64,000 nt of DNA from Streptomyces fagopyri (lineage in GTDB: Bacteria; Actinomycetota; Actinomycetes; Streptomycetales; Streptomycetaceae). Both the position numbers and the translations under genes were made by a program. A model generated the notes under the pieces. That model did not search any database. It saw nothing but the letters and a program-made list of their open reading frames with translations, and had not been told where the DNA came from. This document shows positions 26,461 to 34,473 of the stretch, in pieces; position 1 is the first letter of the stretch, and each line of letters opens with the position of its first letter. The DNA is taken from contig NZ_CP045643.1 in NCBI RefSeq assembly GCF_009498275.1, positions 3,782,001-3,846,000 of the forward strand, given 5' to 3'.

Positions 26461-26524
26461 GACTGACAGGCGGGTCGACTGACAGGCGGGTCGACTGACA
26501 GGCGGGCCGACTGACAGGCCGGTC
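26461..26524. repeat. 16-bp tandem repeat, four units
   Basis: Four direct units of GACTGACAGGCGGGTC (units 3 and 4 with one or two changes). They fill the gap between the PstB-like gene and the sortase-like gene, the last unit running into the latter's stop codon. The sequence before it (26350-26460) is a looser G-C-G-G-G repeat. Confidence 0.85.
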
Positions 26525-27431
26525 ACATCAGGTTCGGGAGCAGTTCGGTGGTGTGGACGGCGACCTGGAGGCCCAGGACCGCGACGACCGGCGCGAACAC
26601 GATCCACGTCTGGTGCCGGCCCCACCGGTGCCAGGTCCACACCGCGGCGACGGCGACGGCCACCAGCGCCTGGAGCCACATGACCAGTGGCCACGGCACG
26701 CCGGAGGGGTGCGCGAGGGGCTGCTCGGACTCCGGGAGCGTGCCGGAGCGGATGACGGCCGCCGGGGTCTGGGCGGGCGTGGAGATCAGGTCGGCGTCGA
26801 CGCGCAGCACCCCGCCGGGCATGAAGTGCGCGCCGGTGGCCGTGACGAGGACCAGGCGCCCCTTGCCCGGGGCCACGGTGGCGGGCGCCGGGTCGCCGGC
26901 CCGTCGTACACCGAGTACCTGGTACCTCGCCCTGCCCTGGCCGGTGGTCACGGTGAACGTGTCGCCCGCGGCGAGCCGGCCGAGGTGTCCGAAGGGCCCC
27001 CCGTAGGCGGCCGCGCGGCCCATCAGCACGCTGGTGCCGGACTGTCCGGGCAGCGGGGTGTCCCGGCGGTGGCCGGGGCCGTCGGTGAGGACGGCGGAGT
27101 CGGTGCCCTCCAGGACCACCTGGTGGACATGGGCGGCGGGGATGTCGAGGAGCGCGACGGGCGTGCCCGGCGCGAGCAGGTCGCCGTTCTGGTCGGTCTG
27201 GGCCACCGGGGCGGTGCCGAGGGCGAGTTCGGTGCGCAGTGCGTCGTACGAGGCGTGCTGCGCGGCCCGTTCCTGGACGCCGCTGACGAGCAGCAGCTGG
27301 GCGGTGAGGCCGAGCAGCAGGGCGGCCAGGGTGAGCAGACCGCCCCGGGCGAGGTGCCGGACGGCGGTGACGCCTCGAACGCCCAGCCGCGGCGCGGGGG
27401 TGGTGAGCGTGGTCTGTACGGCGACCGTCAC
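26523..27431 (-). CDS. sortase-fold protein lacking the catalytic residues
   Basis: 302 residues. A cytoplasmic N-terminus is followed by a membrane helix (about 30-50), an extracellular sortase-type beta-barrel (about 88-215) and two more helices near the end. Barrel landmarks are L-D-I-P, D-G-P-G-H-R-R-D-T-P-L-P-G-Q-S-G and F-G-H-L-G-R-L-A-A-G-D. The usual G-H catalytic histidine motif reads M-G-R-A (137-140) and the usual T-C motif reads V-T-A-T-G (Ala198), so both His and Cys are gone. It probably binds or scaffolds rather than ligates. The GTG start has AAGGAG upstream. Confidence 0.75.
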   Translation of the reverse strand: MTVAVQTTLTTPAPRLGVRGVTAVRHLARGGLLTLAALLLGLTAQLLLVSGVQERAAQHASYDALRTELALGTAPVAQTDQNGDLLAPGTPVALLDIPAAHVHQVVLEGTDSAVLTDGPGHRRDTPLPGQSGTSVLMGRAAAYGGPFGHLGRLAAGDTFTVTTGQGRARYQVLGVRRAGDPAPATVAPGKGRLVLVTATGAHFMPGGVLRVDADLISTPAQTPAAVIRSGTLPESEQPLAHPSGVPWPLVMWLQALVAVAVAAVWTWHRWGRHQTWIVFAPVVAVLGLQVAVHTTELLPNLM

Positions 27432-27511
27432 GGCGACGCGTCTCCTTCCATGGCTTCGTCGGTGGGACCGTCGGGGAGACCGCGGTCGCGGTCTCCCCGA
27501 CGGGTCGTGCG

Positions 27512-29509
27512 TCAGGTGGACTTGATGGTGAAGTTCGCGCCGTTCCTCGAGTTCACCGTCGAGGAGCCGAGGTACCACACGTGCATGGTGTGCTTGCCGG
27601 CCTTCAGCTTGGGCAGGGTGAGCGTCACCTTGCCGCCGCTGAGCGTGCCGGTGGCGATCACGTGGGAGCCCTCGTAGACGCGGACCGTGCCGGTCGGTGT
27701 GGTGCCGGTCGCGGTGACCTTCACGCCGACCTTGGCGCCGCTGTTGTGGCTGATCGAGGCGGGCGCGGTGGTGCCCACGGACGGGGTCGCCTTGGTGATC
27801 GTCAGCTTGACGGTCGTGGAGGACGTGTTGAGCTTGGTGCTGCCGCCGTAGGACACCGTCAGGGTGTGCGTGGCGACCTTGAGGTGCGTGGACAGGCTGA
27901 TGCCGACCCGGCCGGAGCTGTCCAGGTTGCCGGTGCCGAGCGTGGTGGTGCCGTCCTTGACGGTCACCTTTCCGCTCGGGACGACGCCGTGCGAGCCGGT
28001 GACGGCGATGGAGACCTTGGGGGTCTTGCCGTACGCGGTCGTGGCGGCGGTGGCCTTCACGGAGCTCGTGTACTTGACGGAGCCGGTCCACGTGGCGGCG
28101 GAACCAGCGCCGTTGAGGTTGGCGGCGGAGACCGAGGCCGTGTACGTGCCGAGGGCCAGGCCGGTGAAGCTGTACGACGTGGTGCCGGCCGGGACGTCCT
28201 TGACGGCCACGACGGCGCCGTCCGAACCGGTCAGCGTGACCCGGTAGTCGGTGACGGGCAGCGCGGGCGCGGGGGTGGGCGCGGTCCAGGTCAGCTTGAG
28301 GCTCGCGTCGCCGGTGGTGGCCTTCAGCGCGGGCTTGGCGGGCGTGTTGACGTCGACACCCGACACCTCCAGGCCGCCGAGCTTGGCGTGCCTGGCCGGG
28401 TTGATCGAGCCGTTGTACGACTCGTTCAGGAAGCCGAAGTCGGCGATGACCTTCTCGGCGGTGTCGGTGGCGAGGCCCGCCTCGTGGGTGCCGCTGGTGA
28501 CGAAGACGTCGTAGAGCGCCTTGTCGAAGAAGATGCCGGCCGGGTCGATCGCGCGGCTCGGGACGACGTTGTAGACGTCGCGGCCGAAGGTCGCGTTCTC
28601 GAAGTAGCCGGCGACCGGGGTGAGCTTGCCGTTCACCGTCGTCACCGGGCTGGAGACACCGGTGTCACCGGGCAGCTGGACGCCGGCCAGGTGCGCGCCG
28701 GCGGCGACGGCGGCCTTGCTGTAGTCGGGGGCGATGCCGTTGTTCTGGGCGATCCAGCTGCCCACGGAGAACGGGACGAGCGCGCCGTCCTGGGTGAGCG
28801 CGGCGTTGGCCTGGTTCTCCTGGACGGTCGGGATCTCCGAGGAGACCGTGGTCTCGGTCAGGCCGATCGCCGCGAGGAAGAACTTGCGGGTGCCGGAGCC
28901 GGCCTGCGGGAGGACCGCGTGCAGGGTCTGGCCGTTCAGCACCTTCAGGCGGGTGTCGCCGGCGGTGTAGATGTCGTGCAGCTGGTCGACCGTCAGCGTG
29001 TCGAGGGCAGAGCCGCGGACGGCGACGCCCACCGCGTCCCGGGCGAACGGGATGTAGGTGAGGGTGGTGCCGGAGGTGCTCGGGCCGCCGGAGGAGCGGG
29101 CGAAGTCGACCTGGCCCTTGATGGCGACACCGGTCGAGCTGGGGAACTTGTCACCCGTCAGCGACATGCTGAGGGCGGTCCGGCCCGGTCCTGAGCCGTT
29201 GGGACGCAGGAAGGCGGGGCCGCCGGGGCGGGTCTGGATGGTGGAGGTGGCGGCGTCGGGCGCGAAGGCGTCGTACGAGGCGATGCCCGCGTTGCCGGCC
29301 TTCACGGCGGTGGCCGCGTAGCTCTTGCCGTTGACGATGTCGCCGGCGAGGGCGTTGAGGACGTCCTGGGTGGTGTCGGAACCCACGCCGACAAGCTGGC
29401 GGAAGGTCCCGGCGGGGGTGGGGTCGGCGGATGCCGGGCTCGCGAGAGCCAGCGTGCCGGACACCACGGCGGCGGCGACCATGGCCGCGGTGAGGCGCAT
29501 TGTGCGCAT
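27512..29509 (-). CDS. exported PstS-like binding protein with FnIII and Ig-like domains
   Basis: 665 residues. The signal peptide (1-28) ends in P-A-S-A. The first 350 residues form a periplasmic-binding-type domain: V-G-V-G-S-D-T-T-Q near the start, F-A-R-S-S-G-G-P and G-S-G-T-R-K-F-F, similar to PstS phosphate-binding loops. A fibronectin type III domain (about 390-475) and two Ig-like beta domains (about 490-665, each with Y-G-G/Y-E-G-type repeats) follow. No membrane anchor is seen, so it is secreted or held by protein contacts. It is surrounded by Pst components on the same strand. Exact ligand unknown. Confidence 0.75.
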   Translation of the reverse strand: MRTMRLTAAMVAAAVVSGTLALASPASADPTPAGTFRQLVGVGSDTTQDVLNALAGDIVNGKSYAATAVKAGNAGIASYDAFAPDAATSTIQTRPGGPAFLRPNGSGPGRTALSMSLTGDKFPSSTGVAIKGQVDFARSSGGPSTSGTTLTYIPFARDAVGVAVRGSALDTLTVDQLHDIYTAGDTRLKVLNGQTLHAVLPQAGSGTRKFFLAAIGLTETTVSSEIPTVQENQANAALTQDGALVPFSVGSWIAQNNGIAPDYSKAAVAAGAHLAGVQLPGDTGVSSPVTTVNGKLTPVAGYFENATFGRDVYNVVPSRAIDPAGIFFDKALYDVFVTSGTHEAGLATDTAEKVIADFGFLNESYNGSINPARHAKLGGLEVSGVDVNTPAKPALKATTGDASLKLTWTAPTPAPALPVTDYRVTLTGSDGAVVAVKDVPAGTTSYSFTGLALGTYTASVSAANLNGAGSAATWTGSVKYTSSVKATAATTAYGKTPKVSIAVTGSHGVVPSGKVTVKDGTTTLGTGNLDSSGRVGISLSTHLKVATHTLTVSYGGSTKLNTSSTTVKLTITKATPSVGTTAPASISHNSGAKVGVKVTATGTTPTGTVRVYEGSHVIATGTLSGGKVTLTLPKLKAGKHTMHVWYLGSSTVNSRNGANFTIKST

Positions 29510-29584
29510 CGGGGTTCTCCTGTGGTTGTGGGTCGGTTGTACGGCGGTCCTGCGTGGGTGGATCTGGCAGGGTGGGGGGTCAGA

Positions 29585-29617
29585 CCGTCCGCCCCGACTG
29601 CCTTTCGGGGCGGACGG
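29585..29617 (-). terminator. hairpin upstream of the PstS-like gene
   Basis: A perfect 13-bp stem CCGTCCGCCCCGA / TCGGGGCGGACGG, loop CTGCCTT. It lies between the end of the 30044 gene and the start of the 27512 gene and probably ends the pstC-pstA-pstS transcript. Confidence 0.72.
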
Positions 29618-30043
29618 CCGTCTGTGGGGAGCCCCGGCCCGGGTGGACCTGGCTCCGTCGGCGTGCGGTGCGGGCCCGGCGGGCCGGACCCTCTCCTCGG
29701 GGAGCCTCGGCCCGGCAGGGCCGGCTCCGTGGTGCGCGAGCCCCGGCCGTTGGGCCGTGACTCCCTTGTGCGAAGTCCCTGGCCCGGCGGCCTCGGCCCC
29801 GCGGTGCGGGGACCCCGGCCGACGGGCCCGGACTCCCCCGCTCGCAGGCCGTGGCCCGGCGGGCCCGGCCCCCTCGTCCGGGGGCGCGGGGCTACGGGGG
29901 TCCGGCTCCGCCCTCCAGGGGCGCGGCCCGATCGGCCGGGCTCTGCGGCCCGCCGGACCGCGCTCCTCGTCCGTGGGCCCCCGCTCGGGAGGCCCGGCTC
30001 CGCTGGTCGGGAGCGGCGGCCGCGGGTCGGTGGGGCACGGGCT
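29618..30043. repeat. degenerate GC-rich repeat region
   Basis: About 425 bases with no convincing gene. They are built of recurring, diverged segments of roughly 40 bp around motifs such as CCCCGGCC, GGCCCGGCGGGCCCGG and CGGCTCCG. Open frames exist in several phases because of the extreme GC, but codon use and composition are not coding-like. Confidence 0.5.
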
Positions 30044-32701
30044 TCAGTCCCGTCTCGGGGGCAGCAGCGCGCGCAGCCGTTCCGGGAGGACCGGGGCGGG
30101 GATCGTCAGGGCGCGGCCGCCGGGCAGCGGCACGCGCAGCGGGAAGCGGAGCCTGCCGCCGCCCGCGAAGGGCGCGCCGAGACCGGCCACGGCACCGAGT
30201 GCGGCGCCGACCGGGACGGCGTAGCGCAGCGAGTTGGCGGGGTCGGCCGGTGTGGTGCCCTGGGCCGTGGTCTCGACGGCCTTGCCACCGTCGTACGAGG
30301 GCGCGCCGCTGGGTGTGGGGCTCGCGCTCCCGCCGCCCGACGCCGTACCGCCGGTGTCGGGCGTGGTGCCGGTGCCGTCGCCGCCCGTGGTGCCACCGGA
30401 GTCGTCCGTGCCCCCGGTGCCGCCGGTACCGCCGCTCGAACCGCCGGAGGCCCCGGAGGACCCGGAGGACCCGCCGCCGGGGGCGGACGGCCCGGTGTAG
30501 TGGACGAGGGCGTCGGCGGCGTGGGCCGCCTTCGTGCGCTGTGCCTTCGACAGCGGGGCGTACCCGGCCGGGAGCAGTCCCGGGTCCGCGCCGGGGACCT
30601 GCCCTGTGCCGGCCGCGTACGTCAGCAGTGCCGCGTAGGCCTTGCGGGCCGCCGCGTCGAGCTTGGCCGGGCGCAGTGCCGCGTAGACGAGTTGCGCGAG
30701 CGGGTAGGCGCCCTTGGCGGTGGCCTTGGCGGGGTTGATCTCGGCCGCGTGGGCTCCGGACGCGGAGGACGCGGCGGCGGTGAGGGACCCGGTCGTGGGT
30801 GCGACGAACGTGCCGGCCGTGTTGCGCAGCCGAGCGGTCTGCAGGCCGTAGCGGACGGCGGAGGCCGCGTCCGTGACGGTGATCACGAACCGGGAGCCCA
30901 CCGTCTGCGGGCCGGGGCTCTTGTAGGCGGGAGGGCTGGCCAGCGGGTCCCACGTGGCCTTCCACAGGCTGTCGGCGCGCCGGGTGTGCAGGGCGCCGGA
31001 GTGCATGTCCGTCACGTACGGGTGGAAGTCGATCATGCACTGCTTGTTGTTCTCGGTGGCGCCGGAGTTCGGCGGGACCGTGCACCAGGGGTCGCTCTTG
31101 GGATAGGTGTCGGTGGCCGCCGGGTCGAAGGCGAAGCCGCTCGGGTTGAGGTCCACGTTGGTGCTGAAGTACGGGTTGACGCGCATGCCCCAGTCGTCGG
31201 ACACGCCCGCGAGGAAGCCGCGGGCCTCCTTGTCGGAGGTGATCCACTGCCAGACGGCGCGGGCCGAGTCGGTACGGCCGAGCGAGGTGAGCAGGTCGGT
31301 GTCGGTGGCCGGGGTCTCGGGGACGGACAGCTCCGCGAACTCGGGGTTGAGCGCGAGGAACTCGGGGTCGCTGGCCAGGCCGGCCGGGTTGTTCTTCGCC
31401 CAGCCGTAGCCCTTGGCGACGGTGGAGCCGAGGACCGCTCCCCAGGGGGAGTTGCGGTAGGACTCGGTGAGCAGCTTGGCGACCAGCCGGGGCGTGAGGT
31501 CGATGGAGTCGACCTTGGTCCCGGCGAGTCTGCGGATCGGCTCGGAGGCTCCGGCCTTGGGTCTGCGTTCGATGGTGAAGCCGATGACGGTGCCCGAGAG
31601 CGCGGTGGGCGCGTAGACGGTGCTGTCCGTCGGGGCGGTCGTGCCGGGGTCGGCGCCGAGGGCGCGGGTGGTGAAGGCGAGCCCGGAGGAGCCGTCGCCG
31701 GCGAGGCGGGCGCGGGTGTCGGGCTCGCCGAGCTCGGTGTAGCCGAACACCTTGCCGCTCGGGCAGAGGGCCGCCTGCCAGCTGTTCATGGCGTCGGCGA
31801 CGAGTTCACTGCCGGTGGTGGCGCGTTCGTCGGAGCCGAGGGCGCAGTTGGTGCCGACCGAGTTGAAGTCGAGCTTGACGGCGACGCGGTTCTTCCAGTT
31901 GGTGGAGGAGACCGGGGAGCCGGCGTTGACCTGGCTGGTGTCGGCGTACGGCTTGCCGTCGAGGTCGAGGTGGCCCTGCGGGACGATCACCAGCCAGCAG
32001 GAGCGCGGGGTCGTGCGGCCGTCCGCCGTGACCGGGACGCCGCAGCCCAGGTGCGGGGCCTCGTTGGCGGTCTGCACCTCGAAGAACTCCTGGCCCTTGC
32101 CGTCGGCGCCGGTGCGGGCGAAGTCGACCTCGTTGGTGGTGTTGCGGCTGTACAGGGCGTTGTTCTGGGTGCCGGAGGTGATCAGTGTGCCGTCGACGGA
32201 CTTGAAGGGCACCTCGCCCTGTCCGGAGACGCCGCCGGCGCCGTAGCGGTCGTCCTGGCCGTAGTTGGTGGGGTCGGCGCTGTAGAAGACCTTGCGGGTG
32301 TCGTCGTACTCGTTGCCCGGCCAGTTGCCCCGGTCGGTGGTCGGGGAGGCGCCGTACTGGCACTGGGTGCGCGACGGGCCCGGGTTGCCCGGGACGCTGC
32401 CGTCGTCGTCGCCCCAGCACTGCATGATCTGCACGAAGTCGGTGTTGAACAGCGTGCCCGCCAGGGCGGTCGGGGCGCCGCCGGTCCAGGAGACGGTGAC
32501 CGCCTGGCTGGTGAGGTGCTCGGTCTGGCTGACCGTGAACCTCATGTCCTTGAACTCGCCGCGGCCGGAGACGGTGACGGCGGAGGCGGCCGCGCTCGCG
32601 GCGGTGGCGGCCGGTGCGGTCTGGGCGACGGCGAGGCCGGCGAGGGCGCCCACGGCCGCGCCGGCGACGAACCGCGTCAGCAGGTTGCGCAGGCGCTTCA
32701 T
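30044..32701 (-). CDS. large exported protein of the Pst-like cluster
   Basis: 885 residues. A signal peptide (1-about 32) is followed by a large mature part with many Trp, Asn and Thr residues and several Cys (for instance M-Q-C-W-G-D-D-D-G-S and P-W-C-T-V-P-P). A Ser/Gly/Thr-rich linker spans about 745-825 and a hydrophobic C-terminal segment (P-V-G-A-A-L-G-A-V-A-G-L-G-A) could tether it to the membrane. I do not recognise the main domain; scattered features (D-F-A-R-T-G, S-P-W-G-A-V-L) suggest a substrate-binding-like fold. Its ATG overlaps the pstS stop, so it is made with PstS. Confidence 0.7.
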   Translation of the reverse strand: MKRLRNLLTRFVAGAAVGALAGLAVAQTAPAATAASAAASAVTVSGRGEFKDMRFTVSQTEHLTSQAVTVSWTGGAPTALAGTLFNTDFVQIMQCWGDDDGSVPGNPGPSRTQCQYGASPTTDRGNWPGNEYDDTRKVFYSADPTNYGQDDRYGAGGVSGQGEVPFKSVDGTLITSGTQNNALYSRNTTNEVDFARTGADGKGQEFFEVQTANEAPHLGCGVPVTADGRTTPRSCWLVIVPQGHLDLDGKPYADTSQVNAGSPVSSTNWKNRVAVKLDFNSVGTNCALGSDERATTGSELVADAMNSWQAALCPSGKVFGYTELGEPDTRARLAGDGSSGLAFTTRALGADPGTTAPTDSTVYAPTALSGTVIGFTIERRPKAGASEPIRRLAGTKVDSIDLTPRLVAKLLTESYRNSPWGAVLGSTVAKGYGWAKNNPAGLASDPEFLALNPEFAELSVPETPATDTDLLTSLGRTDSARAVWQWITSDKEARGFLAGVSDDWGMRVNPYFSTNVDLNPSGFAFDPAATDTYPKSDPWCTVPPNSGATENNKQCMIDFHPYVTDMHSGALHTRRADSLWKATWDPLASPPAYKSPGPQTVGSRFVITVTDAASAVRYGLQTARLRNTAGTFVAPTTGSLTAAASSASGAHAAEINPAKATAKGAYPLAQLVYAALRPAKLDAAARKAYAALLTYAAGTGQVPGADPGLLPAGYAPLSKAQRTKAAHAADALVHYTGPSAPGGGSSGSSGASGGSSGGTGGTGGTDDSGGTTGGDGTGTTPDTGGTASGGGSASPTPSGAPSYDGGKAVETTAQGTTPADPANSLRYAVPVGAALGAVAGLGAPFAGGGRLRFPLRVPLPGGRALTIPAPVLPERLRALLPPRRD

Positions 32702-34473
32702 CGCGCGCCCCCGTCCGTGAGGTTCTCCGCGTCGCCCTTGCGGCCGCTCGTACCGCCGGCGCGCCCGGCCATCTTCCGTGAGACGAGGGACGGCAGGAGC
32801 AGCAGCCCGAGCACCAGGGCCGCGGCGAGGAGCATCAGGGTCTGGGTGCCGGTCCAGCCGCTGTGTCCGGCCACGGCGATCGGCTGGGCGAGGGCGATGG
32901 TGCCGTCCACGGCGGTGCCGCCGCCGGTGCCCGATCCGCCGCTGGTGCCGGGTGCCAGGGTCTGCCCGGTGTCGGGGTCCACGACGGGCTGGGCGCTGCC
33001 GCCCGTCGAGCCGCCCGAGCCGCCGGCTCCTCCGGTGCCGCCCGTACCGCCGTCACCGCCGGAACTTCCCCCGCCGGTACCGCCGTTCGCGGAACCGCCG
33101 GAGGTGCCGCCGGTACCGCTGCCGCCCGTCGATCCCGAACCACCCGAGCCTCCGCCCGACTTGGCGCCGCCGCTGCCGGTATTGCAGGCCGGGGCGCCCT
33201 TCTTGTCGCAGGCGGCCGGGTAGGGGGCGGTCTCGGCGAGCTTGTTGTGGCCGTCGGAGGAGAAGGTCGGGTTGTTGCAGCCCTTGATGTTGATGTTCTT
33301 GGCCTGCACGCCCGGGATCCGGCGGATCTGGTCGAAGCCCGCCTTCACCAGGTTGATGGGCAGCGGCGAGTAGCCGAGCTTGGGCATCTGCTGCTGGCCC
33401 TGGCACATGAAGTAGTACGAGAACGCGCCGAGCGTCTTGCCCTTGGCCTCGGTGAAGATGCCCTGCACCCGCAGCGGCAGGATCATGTACGAGTAGCTGG
33501 AGAGCGGGTAGTTGCGCCGGTCGGAGTCGTTGTAGACGCCGTCGAGCTGCTGGGTGAGGTAGTCGGCGGAGCTCTTGTTCGTGTTGATCCTCGCCTTGAG
33601 GAGCGAGACGGCGACGTTCTTCGGGGTCGGCTCGGTGTAGTAGCCGGCGTGGTTGAGGACCTTGGCGACCGGATAGCCCTCGTTGATGGCGTACGAGTAG
33701 TTGACGTAGCCGATGGCGCCCTCGCCGTAGTTCTGGGCGACGTAGCCCGCCACGCCCGGGTCGCCGGACTGGGCGATCATGCCGGGCACGGTCGGGTAGT
33801 ACGAGGTCTGCCCGCAGGCGCCGGAGCGGCCGACCTTGCCGCAGTACGCCTGCCACAGCGACTTGTGCTGGTTGGCCATCCACATCGTGAACTGGGCGGT
33901 GGAGCCGGAGCCGTCGGAGCGGACGACCGGCACGACGGGGCGGTGCGGCAGTTGGAGGCCGGGGTTGTCGGCCTTGATCAACGGGTCGTCCCAGGACTTG
34001 ACGACACCGGTGAAGATCTTGGTGACGACGTCGCCGGAGAGACGGAGGTTGGTGACCCTCTTGCCGTTGACCGTCAGGTGGTACATGAACGCGGTGCCGC
34101 CGGCCACGATGGGCATGTAGGCGTAGCTGCCGGCCGAGGGGCGTTCGGCGGCCGAGCCGTCGGTCGGATGGGTCTGGAAGGGGATGTCCGAGACCGCGAA
34201 GTCGACGGTGTTGCTGAGGAACTGGCGGCGGCCGTCGGAGGAGCCGGTGCCGGCGAAGCTGATCCGCATGCCGTACTGGTTGACGGCCTTGCGCCACTGG
34301 TCGATGGCGTTCTCGGCCCAGGTGGAGCCGGCTCCGGCGACCGGGGTGTAGCTCTCGGCCGCGGCGGGTGCCGCCGCGGGCCCGGCCAGCAGCCCGGCGA
34401 TCACGGCGAACAGGGCGCCCAGGGTCCCCAGCGCGCGCAGGCGCCGGCAGGCGGTGGTGAGGTGGCTGCGCAT
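32698..34473 (-). CDS. pstS: phosphate-binding protein PstS with C-terminal membrane tether
   Basis: 591 residues. The signal peptide (1-39) has no lipobox Cys. The PstS domain (about 40-400) shows the phosphate loops G-A-G-S-T-W, F-A-G-T-G-S-S-D-G-R-R-Q-F and R-S-D-G-S-G-S-T-A-Q-F-T. A Gly/Ser/Thr-rich linker of about 90 residues leads to a single membrane helix near residue 555 and a basic tail, replacing the usual lipid anchor. No LPxTG-like motif is seen. It overlaps pstA by one base (TGATG). It should capture phosphate, or a similar oxyanion, for PstC/PstA. Confidence 0.87.
   Translation of the reverse strand: MRSHLTTACRRLRALGTLGALFAVIAGLLAGPAAAPAAAESYTPVAGAGSTWAENAIDQWRKAVNQYGMRISFAGTGSSDGRRQFLSNTVDFAVSDIPFQTHPTDGSAAERPSAGSYAYMPIVAGGTAFMYHLTVNGKRVTNLRLSGDVVTKIFTGVVKSWDDPLIKADNPGLQLPHRPVVPVVRSDGSGSTAQFTMWMANQHKSLWQAYCGKVGRSGACGQTSYYPTVPGMIAQSGDPGVAGYVAQNYGEGAIGYVNYSYAINEGYPVAKVLNHAGYYTEPTPKNVAVSLLKARINTNKSSADYLTQQLDGVYNDSDRRNYPLSSYSYMILPLRVQGIFTEAKGKTLGAFSYYFMCQGQQQMPKLGYSPLPINLVKAGFDQIRRIPGVQAKNINIKGCNNPTFSSDGHNKLAETAPYPAACDKKGAPACNTGSGGAKSGGGSGGSGSTGGSGTGGTSGGSANGGTGGGSSGGDGGTGGTGGAGGSGGSTGGSAQPVVDPDTGQTLAPGTSGGSGTGGGTAVDGTIALAQPIAVAGHSGWTGTQTLMLLAAALVLGLLLLPSLVSRKMAGRAGGTSGRKGDAENLTDGGAR

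Noticed and set aside
26328..26524. CRISPR-like array
   Set aside because: The 16-bp units are contiguous with no spacers, so this is a simple tandem repeat.
32941..32970. LAXTG-type sortase signal in the PstS linker (T-L-A-P-G-T-S)
   Set aside because: The residue order is L-A-P-G-T, not L-A-x-T-G, and it is far from the membrane helix with no matching spacing.
29522..33223. 1233-codon open frame on the plus strand opposite the exported Pst-like proteins
   Set aside because: Arg/Gly/Ala-rich composition typical of antisense frames in high-GC DNA; the minus-strand genes have signal peptides, overlaps and family motifs.
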